From Micromonospora violae (GTDB taxonomy: Bacteria > Actinomycetota > Actinomycetes > Mycobacteriales > Micromonosporaceae): DNA of 64,000 nucleotides. Numbering within the stretch: the first letter of the stretch is position 1; each line of letters begins with the position of its first letter. The notes under the pieces are model-generated. The model was not told where the DNA came from. It ran no database searches and saw only the letters and a list, made by a program, of their open reading frames with translations. The translations under genes and the position numbers were made by a program. The stretch is taken from positions 558,001 to 622,000 of the forward strand of contig NZ_SHKK01000001.1 in assembly GCF_004217135.1 (NCBI RefSeq), read 5' to 3'. Positions 17,300-25,182 of this stretch are shown piece after piece.

Positions 17300-17845
17300 T
17301 CAGAACACCTGATGTGTCACCGTCCCCGTGTAGACACCCTGGACGGTGCCGTCCGGCACGTTCACCACCAGGGTGGGGTTCCAGGTGGCGAAGTTGTTGC
17401 CGGTGCCGCCGGTGTGGCTCATCGCCGTTCGGGGCACGTTGATGATCACCTGGTCACCGGAGTTCGGCTGACCCGGCGTGAAGGTGCCGCCGCCGGCGGT
17501 CGCCGTCGGGTTGCCGGACCAGTACAGGACGTTGATGTTCGCGATCGTCTCTCCGGAGGTGCCGCCGCCGGTGGTGAAGTCGGTGGAGAAGACGTTGACG
17601 GTCCAGTTCGGGGTGAGTGACCCGCGCTGGTCCAGCACGGTGACCGGGCCCAGCTGGCCGCTGATGGTCGAGCCCTCTACGCCGTGTCCGATGTTCGCCG
17701 TCGCCGGCACCGTGATCGACAGACCACCGGCGGCGTCGACGGTGAGGGTCACGATCGTTTCGCCGGTGGTGTCCGCTGCGGCGGGCCCGGCGAGCGCGAC
17801 CACGGCGGCGACGCCGGCCAAGCCCGCGAGAATCTTTCTACGCAT
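17300..17845 (-). CDS. Small secreted WxL-like domain protein
   Basis: A 181-residue exported protein: a signal peptide (1-24, ending AAAD) followed by one beta-rich domain. The domain is homologous to the last ~135 residues of the lectin/FN3 protein: 'SGQLGPVTVLDQRG' against 'SGQLGPVTVTDDRG', 'STDFTTGGGTSGETI' against 'STSFTTGSGSGGETI', and 'FATWNPTLVVNVPDG' against 'SATWNPTVLVALPSS'. A proximal WxV (NWTVNV) stands where WxL domains have the first WxL. The end 'GTVTHQVF' has His where the second Trp is usual, so the motif is degenerate. ATG 17845 has a perfect GAAGGAGA site. Next in the operon is the DUF916-like protein. Known WxL domains bind peptidoglycan; that role here is inferred. Confidence 0.72.
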   Translation of the reverse strand: MRRKILAGLAGVAAVVALAGPAAADTTGETIVTLTVDAAGGLSITVPATANIGHGVEGSTISGQLGPVTVLDQRGSLTPNWTVNVFSTDFTTGGGTSGETIANINVLYWSGNPTATAGGGTFTPGQPNSGDQVIINVPRTAMSHTGGTGNNFATWNPTLVVNVPDGTVQGVYTGTVTHQVF

Positions 17846-17885
17846 CGAGTCTCCTTCGTCCTGGAAAACCTGGGAAGTGCTTCCG

Positions 17886-17908
17886 AGACTAGTGGCGTAA
17901 ACCGCCCA
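17886..17908 (-). promoter_or_regulatory. Promoter region of the WxL-like operon with shared TGGGCGGTTT motif
   Basis: Read on the minus strand, TGGGCGGTTT (17908-17899), seven bases, then TAGTCT (17891-17886) lie about 40-60 bp upstream of the ATG at 17845. The 10-mer and its spacing to a TA-rich hexamer repeat what is seen upstream of the lectin/FN3 gene at 12983-13005. Confidence 0.45.
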
Positions 17909-17963
17909 AAATGGGACGAACGGAGCGAGCGTCACCCGGTTGTCGGGCGATCCCGGAAGTGGC

Positions 17964-17989
17964 GCACGGCAAAGGGTTCGGTGCCGTGC
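17964..17989 (-). terminator. Hairpin downstream of the DUF4331 gene
   Basis: GCACGGCA (17964-17971) pairs with TGCCGTGC (17982-17989) around a 10-base loop. It lies 25 bp past the end of the leftward DUF4331 gene and separates it from the WxL-like operon. Confidence 0.6.
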
Positions 17990-18014
17990 TGGCCGCCGAG
18001 CCTCGCGAGCAACG

Positions 18015-19037
18015 TCAGGCCGGGACCACGTACGGGAAGGTGGCGGCACGGGCGGCCTTCGTGACCTCCGCGGTGAGGCCGGACGTGGTGCCGGTGTTGA
18101 GGACCAGGGAGAACATCACCTCAGGCGCGTTGTCCGCCAGGGCGCGCCCGTTGCGGGCCGCGAAGCCGAAGTTCGCGGCCGTACCGACCTTGTACGACAG
18201 CAGGTCGGGGTAGAGCTGCCGGGCGACGCTCCAGCCGTACGCTGACGGGTCCGCCGCGGTGCCGTTCGCCTTGACGACCCCGGCGACCGCGTTCGCGATC
18301 TCCTCGCCGCCTTCGGCGAGGTCGATGCCGGGGTGCCGGAAGTTGGCGGGGTTCGAGAAGTCGGTGTCGTGGGGCCAGAAGATCGGCCACATCATGGGGT
18401 GGCCGGCGCGGTTGATCTGTCGCCATCCGCCGGCGTCGGTGGCCAGCATGGTGCGACACCACACGCCGATCTCGGTGCCGTCGCGCAGCAGTGGCTCGTC
18501 CTGGGAGACCTCCAGGACGATCGACTCGACGGTGGTGCCGGCGAAGCTGTTCTTGGCCTGGTCGACCCGCCACGCTGAGCGGTCCACCCGCGAACCGTTC
18601 TGGACCGCTGCGTTGATGGTGGCGAGTTCGTCGAGGTCGATGAAGAACGGGTCGGTGATCCGGCCGGCCCAGATCCGGACGTTGCGGCCGGCCGTCACCT
18701 CGCCGGTGCGCCCTTCGGCGACGGGGGTGCCCATCGCGGCGTCGTCGCGGGCGTCCGCGCCGGTGAGTTCGTACAGTTGGAAGGTCTGCCTGGCGTCGCC
18801 GTCCAGCTCGCCGAAGGCGAATCGGTAGGTCAGGTCCTCCCGCTCGCCGCCATTGACATGAATCTTGATCTCGTAGCGCGCCTCGGCGTGGAAGCCGCGC
18901 TTGATGTCGGCCCTGGTCACCGAGCTGTTGACGTCCATGACGAAGACCGTGGCGCGGTCGCCGTTGAAGACGAACAGGTCGTTGAGGTACAGCTGACCGC
19001 CCTGGGCCGCGAGGGGGGTATCGAGGTGGTGCGACAT
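18015..19037 (-). CDS. DUF4331 family protein
   Basis: A 340-residue protein beginning 'MSHHLDTPLAAQGGQLYLND', the typical DUF4331 opening (SHxxxP, then NDLFVF). It continues with 'RATVFVMDVNSSVTR' and a C-terminal 'DLLSYKVGTAANFG' region. No signal peptide or membrane segment is evident, although many family members are secreted; the role of the family is unknown. ATG 19037 is preceded by GGGAG. It stands alone between the GH16 gene upstream and the WxL-like operon downstream, each separated by a hairpin. The promoter region holds a 10-bp palindrome GGATTAATCC (19066-19075) and inverted CCGGATTGTG/CACAATCCGG copies (19057-19066 and 19114-19123), so regulation by a palindrome-binding protein is possible. 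Confidence 0.85.
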   Translation of the reverse strand: MSHHLDTPLAAQGGQLYLNDLFVFNGDRATVFVMDVNSSVTRADIKRGFHAEARYEIKIHVNGGEREDLTYRFAFGELDGDARQTFQLYELTGADARDDAAMGTPVAEGRTGEVTAGRNVRIWAGRITDPFFIDLDELATINAAVQNGSRVDRSAWRVDQAKNSFAGTTVESIVLEVSQDEPLLRDGTEIGVWCRTMLATDAGGWRQINRAGHPMMWPIFWPHDTDFSNPANFRHPGIDLAEGGEEIANAVAGVVKANGTAADPSAYGWSVARQLYPDLLSYKVGTAANFGFAARNGRALADNAPEVMFSLVLNTGTTSGLTAEVTKAARAATFPYVVPA

Positions 19038-19145
19038 GGGCTCACTCCCAGAACTGCCGGATTGTGGATTAATCCGAACATAATGGGCGTGGGCCCGGCC
19101 TCCCTCCTCATCGCACAATCCGGTCTGCGGAGGCCCTCGTACGGC

Positions 19146-19180
19146 GGTGGGCCGCCCGAACTGTTCTCGGACGGCCCACC
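19146..19180 (-). terminator. Hairpin downstream of the GH16 gene
   Basis: GGTGGGCCG (19146-19154) pairs with CGGCCCACC (19172-19180), extended inward by CCGA/TCGG after one mismatch, around a seven-base loop. It lies 17 bp past the end of the leftward GH16 gene. Confidence 0.75.
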
Positions 19181-19197
19181 AGTCGGTGCCCGTGTCG

Positions 19198-20454
19198 TCA
19201 GATGCGAGACCACTTCTGGTTGGCGGCGCCGAGGCAGTCCCACAGGTGCAGCTTGCCACCGTTGTTGGGGTTGGCCTCCCGTACGTCCACGCACTTGTTG
19301 GCGTTGAGGTTGACCAGGTCGCCGGCGGCGTTGAGGGTGAAGCGTTGCGCGGTGTTGCCGTTGCAGCTGACCAGGTTGACCTCGGTGCCGTTGGCGGTGC
19401 CGGCCCAGGCCGGGTCCATGCACTTGCCCATCGCGCGGATGGTTCCGTCCGAGGCGAAGGTCCAGCTCTGGGCCGCCGTGGTGTTGCAGTCCCAGATCTG
19501 GAGCTTGGCGCCCTCGACCGGGTTGGCGCCGGGGATGTCGATGCAGCGACCGCTCTGCGCGCCCCTGATCCGGCTGGTGCCGGGGGCCGGGTCGCCCCCG
19601 CCCGAGGTGTAGCTGGAGACCCGGACGTAGTCGACGAGCATCTGCTGCGGGAACTGGGTCGAGCCGTCCGGGTAGCCGGGCCAGTTACCGCCGACCGCCA
19701 CGTTGAGGATCATGAAGAAGGGGTGGTCGAACACCCAGCGGTTGCCGCCGAGCCGGGCGGGGTCGACCCGGTGGTACTGCACCCCGTCGACGTACCACGT
19801 GATCACGTTCGGTTCCCAGTCCACCCGGTAGGTGTGGAAGGTGTCGGCGAGCGGCGCGCCGAGGGTGCGGCTGCCGGTGATGCCGCCACCACCGGAGTAG
19901 CCGGGACCGTGCACGGTGCCGTAGACGGTGTTGGGCTCCCGGCCGATGTTCTCCATGACGTCGATCTCGCCCGCGTCGGGCCACCCGCCGCCGGTGCCGA
20001 GCATCCAGAAGGCCGGCCAGATGCCCTGACCGCGCGGGATCTTGATCCGGGCCTCGAATCGCCCGTACGTCTGGGTGAAGGTGGCGGCCGTCAGCAACCG
20101 CGCCGACGTGTACTCGCAGCGCCCGTAGTGGCACTGGTAGTTGGCGGGGTTGTCCCGGCGGGCGGTGATGACCAGGTTGCCCTGGCCGTCGTGCACGGCG
20201 TTGCTGGTGCTGTTCGTGTAGTACTGCCGCTCGTTGTTACCCCAGCCGCCGCCGCCGATGTCGAACCGCCATTTGTTCTGGTCGACGGGCGTGCCGGCGG
20301 GGGAGTTGAACTCGTCCTGCCAGGTGATGGGGCCGATGGCGGCCTCGGCGCGGTCGGGGTGCGCCGGGAGGACGAGCGCCGTCGTGGTCGCGAGGATGGC
20401 GGCCGCCAGGAGTACGAGGGGGCGGAAGCGGAGGCTGGGCCGGGCTGTGAACAC
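19198..20454 (-). CDS. Secreted GH16 endo-beta-1,3-glucanase with ricin-type (CBM13) domain
   Basis: A 418-residue exported enzyme. Signal peptide about 1-38. The GH16 catalytic domain (~42-275) carries the nucleophile and acid/base in EIDVMENIG (ExDxxE) with the surrounding 'GIWPAFWMLG' motif, typical of laminarinase-like enzymes that cut beta-1,3 (or mixed beta-1,3/1,4) glucans. The ~125 C-terminal residues form a ricin-B/CBM13 trefoil with QxW-type repeats (QSWTF, QRFTL, QKWSRI), which binds polysaccharide. GTG 20454 has a GAGGAG site. A perfect 16-bp palindrome 45 bp upstream of the start (20499-20514) looks like a LacI-family operator, so induction by a glucan oligosaccharide is likely. 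Fungal or plant wall glucan is the probable substrate. Confidence 0.92.
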   Translation of the reverse strand: MFTARPSLRFRPLVLLAAAILATTTALVLPAHPDRAEAAIGPITWQDEFNSPAGTPVDQNKWRFDIGGGGWGNNERQYYTNSTSNAVHDGQGNLVITARRDNPANYQCHYGRCEYTSARLLTAATFTQTYGRFEARIKIPRGQGIWPAFWMLGTGGGWPDAGEIDVMENIGREPNTVYGTVHGPGYSGGGGITGSRTLGAPLADTFHTYRVDWEPNVITWYVDGVQYHRVDPARLGGNRWVFDHPFFMILNVAVGGNWPGYPDGSTQFPQQMLVDYVRVSSYTSGGGDPAPGTSRIRGAQSGRCIDIPGANPVEGAKLQIWDCNTTAAQSWTFASDGTIRAMGKCMDPAWAGTANGTEVNLVSCNGNTAQRFTLNAAGDLVNLNANKCVDVREANPNNGGKLHLWDCLGAANQKWSRI

Positions 20455-20498
20455 GGGAGGCTCCTCAGCGTGGGGGTGGTGAAGGCGGTTTACCAGGA

Positions 20499-20514
20499 TA
20501 GAGAGCGCTCTCTA
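20499..20514. promoter_or_regulatory. LacI-family-type operator upstream of the GH16 gene
   Basis: TAGAGAGCGCTCTCTA is a perfect 16-bp palindrome with a central GCGC, resembling CebR/BglR-type boxes that control extracellular glycosidases in streptomycetes. A TTGACA (minus strand, 20549-20544) lies 30 bp upstream, so the palindrome would sit at or just downstream of the promoter. No LacI gene is in the window, so the regulator is encoded elsewhere. Confidence 0.7.
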
Positions 20515-20833
20515 AAGCGAAGCATGTCGATATAGTGTCTTTCTGTCAAGAGTGTTTCCAATATCACGACCGTCCGTTACCGCCCGATGCTGAGCAGTGA
20601 GCGACGGTGTGCCGGGTCCGGTCGTCACCCGGTGATCGATCGACTCCTCCGAGATGGACGGCGCTGACTCATCGACCGAGTTTCGGCGCGGTCGAGTGTT
20701 ACTCGATAGCGGTCGAATCGACCCTTCCTATTGCCGAGGGGCGTCCACGCGGGACAGGATGACGAGGCGTGCTGGAAACGTTTCCGTAACCTGCGCGCTG
20801 CTGGTCTCTGTCACAAGGAAGTGGGAGTCAGTC
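20515..20833. other. Intergenic region between the divergent GH16 and DUF6193-like genes
   Basis: No gene is supported here. The stretch is AT-richer at its left end (promoter side of GH16) and contains a second perfect palindrome, GGAAACGTTTCC, at 20774-20785. Small frames in it lack ribosome-binding sites or family similarity. Confidence 0.6.
20774..20785. promoter_or_regulatory. GGAAACGTTTCC palindrome upstream of the DUF6193-like gene
   Basis: A perfect 12-bp palindrome with a central CG, of the kind bound by LacI/GalR-family proteins, 49 bp before the ATG at 20834. It differs from the GCGC-centred site of the GH16 gene, so a different regulator is expected. Confidence 0.5.
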
Positions 20834-21232
20834 ATGAGCGAGGCGTCGACGGCGCTGGGTGTGCGCCTCTACCCGGATCTGGTCGAGCACGGTGGTCTGG
20901 CCCCCGCGCTCGTCGAAACCGCTGCGCGGCACGGGCTCGATGTCGGCCGCGTGACCGCGCCGGAGCAGGGGCGGGCCCGGTTCACCTGCGCCGAGCTGCA
21001 CTCCGACGAGGGCGTGGTCTGCGTGAAGCTGGGCTCGCAGGCCCGATACTTCATGATCGACCTTCGCGTCTCGGGTGACGTCCTCGCCCGCGGTGACGTC
21101 ATGGACCTCAAGCAGGTCGTCCAGGTGGCGGCGGCCTGGCGAGCCGGCATGACGGTCGCCGAGCTGACCGCCCGGTTCCCGTTCATGGAGGAGATCAAGC
21201 ACCGCCCGGCGCCGGTGGCCCAGGTCAGCTGA
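20834..21232 (+). CDS. DUF6193-like small protein
   Basis: A 132-residue soluble protein. The sequence 'LYPDLVEHGGLAPALVETAA' at the start and 'DLKQVVQVAAAWRAGMTVAELTARFPF' near the end match my recollection of the DUF6193 pattern, which is found in actinomycetes, sometimes near natural-product genes. No catalytic motif is visible. ATG 20834 follows a GGGAG site. It points right and converges with the aminotransferase gene, only 18 bp apart, and has its own palindrome-containing upstream region. The family assignment is from memory of the conserved pattern and is moderately sure; the function is unknown. Confidence 0.6.
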   Translation: MSEASTALGVRLYPDLVEHGGLAPALVETAARHGLDVGRVTAPEQGRARFTCAELHSDEGVVCVKLGSQARYFMIDLRVSGDVLARGDVMDLKQVVQVAAAWRAGMTVAELTARFPFMEEIKHRPAPVAQVS

Positions 21233-21250
21233 CCGGCGTGTTCGGCCAGG

Positions 21251-22708
21251 TCAGCAGCGCAGCCGAGGTGGCAGTGCTGACTCGGCGGCGACGGCGCGGT
21301 TGAGGTAGGTCGACTGGACGAAGGCGACGAAGCGTTCCGCGTCGGTCGCCGTGGAGGCCAGTCCGAACGAGACACGGACCGCGCCGCCGGTCGGCAGGCG
21401 CAGCGCGCTGAGGTACTGGTCGATCGTGTCGATCCCCGCCAATCGCCGCTGCCGCGTCGACGTCCGGCTGATCCCGAACGCGCCCTCGCCCGCGCCCGGG
21501 TTGCAGAAACAGCCGGTACGCAGCGAGAAACCGGCCGCTGCCGCCTCCCGCGCGACGAGCCGCTCGTCGACCAGGGTGCCGTCCGGTTGGCGGAGGTTGA
21601 ACGTCACCGTGCCCCCGCGCCCCGCACCCGTCGTCGGCCCGTACACCTGGACCAGGGGCCCACCGCTGTCGTGCCGCAGGGTGGTCAGCCGCTCCAACAA
21701 CCACTCGGTGAGCAGGCCGACCCGGGCGTGGACGAGGTCCACGCCGATCGAGTCGAGCCAGCGCAACCCGAACTCCACGTCCGGGATGCTCAGGAAGTTG
21801 AGCGTGCCGTCCTCGAACGCCGACTCGTCGTCCATCGGCCGGTGCCAGTCGCCCTGCACGCTCACCGCGCGGATCGTGCCGCCGGCGAACCACGGCCGGC
21901 GCAACCGGGCCAGCGCCGTGCGGCGGGCCAGCAGCGCGCCGACCCCGGTGGGGTAGCCGAACAGCTTGTACCAGCTCAGGCACACGAAATCCGGGTGGGT
22001 GACGCTGAGGTCCAGCCGGTTCGTCGGCGCGAAGGCGGCCGCGTCGAGCAGCACGTCGTAGCCCTGCTGGTGGGCCAGCTCCACCCAGCTCAGCGGGTGC
22101 TGCACCCCGGAGAAGTTGCTCTGTGCCGGATAGGCGAACAGCCCGCGACGGCCGGGCCGACCCCACCGGCGGGCCCGGCCGGCGTGCAGCGCCGCGACCA
22201 GGTCCGACTCGGCGACCCGCAGCTGCGGCCCGCTCAGCGGCACGTAGCGTACGGACGCGCGGGCCGACCGGGCGTACTCGCGGATGCCGTTGACCGAGTT
22301 GTGGTTGTCCCACGTCAGCACCAGCGGTGAGGACCGGCCGAAGTCGTACGCCTCGCCGACCAGCCGGCAGGCGCCGCTGGCGTTCGGGGTGAAGACGACC
22401 GCGTACTCGGCCGGGTCGGCGCGGAAGAAGTCGAGCACCGCGCGTCGCGCCGACTCCACCAGCGAGCCCGCCGCCACGCTCGTGGGGTTCTCCGAGTGCG
22501 GGTTGCTGTACAAACCGGCGAGCAGCCGGTCGTGATGGGCACGGACCTGGGCCTGGGCGGCCACCCCGGCCCCGGCGTAGTCGAGGTACACCTGCCCGTC
22601 GCTGTCCAGGTGTCGGTACTCGGTAGCGCGTAACTCGTCGATCCGGCCGGTGGCGGCGTATCCCGGCAGGGCCGTGGGGGAGGCGTGCGGCGTCGGTTCA
22701 GGACGCAC
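21251..22708 (-). CDS. Class V aminotransferase, cysteine-desulfurase/Mo-cofactor-sulfurase-like
   Basis: A 485-residue PLP-dependent enzyme. 'VYLDYAGAGVAAQAQ' starts the fold, 'TWDNHNSVNGIREYA' and 'YPAQSNFSGVQHPLSW' resemble the aminotransferase domain of molybdenum-cofactor sulfurases, the PLP lysine is in 'LSWYKLFGYPTGVGALL', and 'GFSLRTGCFCNPGAGE' holds Cys residues in the place of the sulfur-accepting loop of cysteine desulfurases. It probably mobilises sulfur from cysteine, but no MOSC domain is attached, so the acceptor is unknown. The GTG at 22708 is the only start candidate near the end of the upstream ABCG gene and overlaps it by 11 bp, implying coupling. The combination with an ABCG-type transporter is unusual. 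Confidence 0.8.
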   Translation of the reverse strand: MRPEPTPHASPTALPGYAATGRIDELRATEYRHLDSDGQVYLDYAGAGVAAQAQVRAHHDRLLAGLYSNPHSENPTSVAAGSLVESARRAVLDFFRADPAEYAVVFTPNASGACRLVGEAYDFGRSSPLVLTWDNHNSVNGIREYARSARASVRYVPLSGPQLRVAESDLVAALHAGRARRWGRPGRRGLFAYPAQSNFSGVQHPLSWVELAHQQGYDVLLDAAAFAPTNRLDLSVTHPDFVCLSWYKLFGYPTGVGALLARRTALARLRRPWFAGGTIRAVSVQGDWHRPMDDESAFEDGTLNFLSIPDVEFGLRWLDSIGVDLVHARVGLLTEWLLERLTTLRHDSGGPLVQVYGPTTGAGRGGTVTFNLRQPDGTLVDERLVAREAAAAGFSLRTGCFCNPGAGEGAFGISRTSTRQRRLAGIDTIDQYLSALRLPTGGAVRVSFGLASTATDAERFVAFVQSTYLNRAVAAESALPPRLRC

Positions 22709-24413
22709 GACGGGAACCCCGTCGGACCAGCACCGCCCAGGCCGCGCCCAGGAAGAGCAGCACGAAACCGCCGAGCACCAGCCAGTTGACCCACACCGGC
22801 CGGGAGAAGCTGTCGCCGTACGTGGCCAGCAGGGGTGGGCCGAGCGGGGAGCCGCCGTCGCGCCAGAGTCGCTCCACGCCGGCGGTGTGCCCCAGCCCCT
22901 CGAACGCCCACCGGTTCGACATCGCGTAGCTGAGCCACTGACCGCCGACCGCCATGGCCGGCACCGGCAGGATCGCACCGACGAAGAGCACCTGTGGGAA
23001 GCACAGCATCGGCAGCATCAGCGTCGCCTGCGCCGCGTCGGACACGGCTGCCGAGCACAGCAGACCGAGGGCGAGCGCCGCCGCCGAGGAGAGCAGCAGG
23101 GTCGTGTACAGGGCGGCGAAGTCGGTGCCGTCGACCGGCGGCAGCCGGTCCATGCCGCGCAGGACTCCGAGCAGGGCCAGGTCCACGACGGCCAGCAGCG
23201 GCAGCAGCACCGCGACCTTCGCCAACAGGTACGGGGCGAGCCGGACACCGGCCAACCGCTCCCGGCGCAGGATCGGCAGCTCGGTGCAGATCTGGAGAAG
23301 CCCGTAGGTCAGCCCGAAGAAGAAACCGCCGAACGCGATCCAGAACAGGATCATCACGGTCACCGTCGGGCTGGGGTTGGTCGGCGCGAACGCCCCCGGA
23401 CGGAACAGCAGCGCGAACATGCCGAGCACCATCAGCGGGGAGCCGAGCAGAATCGCCAGGGTCAGCCGGTTGCGGACGACGATCTCCGCGTTGCGCGCGC
23501 TGAGGACCGCCCACTGACGCAGCCGGCCGACCCGCCGGGGCGGCGTCACGGCGAGGTCGCCATCGTCGGTGGTACGGGTCGACGGCGCGGCCTCGTGCTG
23601 CGTGGCCTCGTGCTGCGCGGCCTCGTGCTGCGCGGCGAAGCGATCGGGCCACTCGGTGGGTCGCGCCGCCTCGTCGAGCCGCAGGTGCACCTCGACGAGG
23701 GACCGCAGGTTGAAGAACTCCCGGGCGGCGGCCGGGGTGCCGGTGAACGCCAGCCGGCCCTGACGGGTCAGCACGACGACGCGGTCGCAATGGTCCACGT
23801 CGGTGACCTGGTGGGTGGTCAGCACGACCGTGGCGCCGGTGTCGGCGAGCGAGCGGAGCACCCGGAGCAGCTCCACGGCGATCGCCGGGTCCAACCCGGA
23901 GGTGGGCTCGTCCAGGAAGAACATGCCGGGGCGGGTGAGCAGCTCGACGGCGATGCTGGCGCGTTTGCGCTCACCGCCGCTGAGCAGCCCGACCGGAGTG
24001 GCGGCCCGGTCGGTGAGTCGCAGTTCGGCGAGCACCTCCGCGACCCGGGCACTGATCTCGGCCGGCCCGGTGGCGGAGGGCAGGCGCAGCCGGGCGGCGT
24101 GGCGCAGGGTGCGGGCCAGGGGCAGCTCGCGGTGGATGATGTCGTCCTGCGGAACGACTCCGACGGCGCCGGCCGCGGCGCTGCCGTCGTACGTCACGGT
24201 GCCCGTCGCCGGCTGTTGCACTCCGGCGAGTATCTCCAGCAGGGTGGTCTTACCGGCGCCGCTGGCACCGATGATCGCGACCACCTCGCCCGGCGCGATG
24301 CTCAGGGAGATGTCGGCCAGAATCTGGTGACCGTTTCGGACGCTCTGGCCCAGCCGCTGAGCGGCGATGCCGACACCGGCACGCGGAGGAGACGTGGTCT
24401 GCTCGGTCGTCAT
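22698..24413 (-). CDS. ABCG-type half transporter (ATPase fused to ABC2 permease)
   Basis: A 571-residue fusion. The N-terminal ATPase (~10-235) has Walker A GASGAGKTT, signature LLSGGERKRASI, Walker B FFLDEPTSGLD and H-loop LTTHQVTD. The C-terminal half (~310-565) has about six membrane segments of the ABC2/WHITE type ('LILFWIAFGGFFFG' region, 'MLPMLCFPQVLFVGAILPVPAMAVGG'). The domain order and the ERKR signature are those of ABCG/White transporters, usually exporters of lipids or drugs. The linker contains a short 5-residue repeat (QHEAA, QHEAT, QHEAA) encoded by a 15-bp tandem repeat near 23595-23640. The ATG at 24413 lacks a strong ribosome-binding site. It overlaps the aminotransferase gene downstream. 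Confidence 0.87.
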   Translation of the reverse strand: MTTEQTTSPPRAGVGIAAQRLGQSVRNGHQILADISLSIAPGEVVAIIGASGAGKTTLLEILAGVQQPATGTVTYDGSAAAGAVGVVPQDDIIHRELPLARTLRHAARLRLPSATGPAEISARVAEVLAELRLTDRAATPVGLLSGGERKRASIAVELLTRPGMFFLDEPTSGLDPAIAVELLRVLRSLADTGATVVLTTHQVTDVDHCDRVVVLTRQGRLAFTGTPAAAREFFNLRSLVEVHLRLDEAARPTEWPDRFAAQHEAAQHEATQHEAAPSTRTTDDGDLAVTPPRRVGRLRQWAVLSARNAEIVVRNRLTLAILLGSPLMVLGMFALLFRPGAFAPTNPSPTVTVMILFWIAFGGFFFGLTYGLLQICTELPILRRERLAGVRLAPYLLAKVAVLLPLLAVVDLALLGVLRGMDRLPPVDGTDFAALYTTLLLSSAAALALGLLCSAAVSDAAQATLMLPMLCFPQVLFVGAILPVPAMAVGGQWLSYAMSNRWAFEGLGHTAGVERLWRDGGSPLGPPLLATYGDSFSRPVWVNWLVLGGFVLLFLGAAWAVLVRRGSRRAS

Positions 24414-24525
24414 GTCGAAGGCTCGATCCGGTCGGGGAGTGGTCGGCCTGAATATCGTGCCTCGCCGATGTTACTGAGCGACCGCGCAGTACGCCCGCAA
24501 TGGACGGTCAGGGACCGTCGTCCGT

Positions 24526-25146
24526 TCAGCCGGTGGTGGTCCGTGCCTGCGCCGGCACCTGGAGGAGATCCAGGCAGTTGCGCCACAGCGTCTCGAGCTG
24601 AGCCGGGTCGTTGAGCAACTTCGCGAGCAGGACCCGCCCCTCGATCTGGGCGACGATCGACCGCGCGGCTTCCCGGGCGTCGACCGCCGGGCCGGCCAGC
24701 CCGCGCTCCTTCGCCTCGACGACGACCTGCTCGATGAGGCTGATCTGCTCCTCGAAGATCTGCTGGAGTCGACCGCGGATCTCCTCGGCCTGGTTGCTGA
24801 GTTCGAGGGCGAGGTTGCCGAACAGGCAGCCGGCGACCACGCCGGCTTTCTGCTGGCCGACGCGCTGGACCTCCTCGGTGGCCTCGAACAGGTCGCGCAG
24901 CCGCTGGAGCGGGTTGCGCTCGCTGCCGAGCAACTGCTCCCACTGCCGGCGCTGGGTGACCCAGTGCTCGTCGATGACGGTGCGGGCGAGCGCCTGCTTG
25001 GATTCGAAGAAGTAGTAGAAGCTGCCCTTCGGCACTCCGGCCGCCGCGCAGATCTCGGCCACGCCGAGGGCCGTGTACCCGCGCTGCTCGATCAGCGTGG
25101 CGGCCGCGTCGAGGATCTTGTTCTTCGCGTCACTGGTCCGTCCCAT
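24526..25146 (-). CDS. TetR/AcrR family regulator
   Basis: A 206-residue TetR protein. The N-terminal helix-turn-helix 'VAEICAAAGVPKGSFYYFFESKQALA' is of the NemR/AcrR type, followed by an all-helical ligand domain with a Cys in 'VVAGCLFGNLALELS', typical of the TetR_C_16/YfiR group that often controls reductases acting on electrophiles. ATG 25146 is preferred to a GTG five codons upstream because the family begins at MGRTSDAK. It diverges from the SDR gene at 25215, and a palindrome lies between them (25183-25197), so it most likely represses the SDR/tautomerase genes and itself. Confidence 0.88.
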   Translation of the reverse strand: MGRTSDAKNKILDAAATLIEQRGYTALGVAEICAAAGVPKGSFYYFFESKQALARTVIDEHWVTQRRQWEQLLGSERNPLQRLRDLFEATEEVQRVGQQKAGVVAGCLFGNLALELSNQAEEIRGRLQQIFEEQISLIEQVVVEAKERGLAGPAVDAREAARSIVAQIEGRVLLAKLLNDPAQLETLWRNCLDLLQVPAQARTTTG

Positions 25147-25182
25147 GCTTTGACGATACACGACCGGTCGGCTAGCTTTTAG

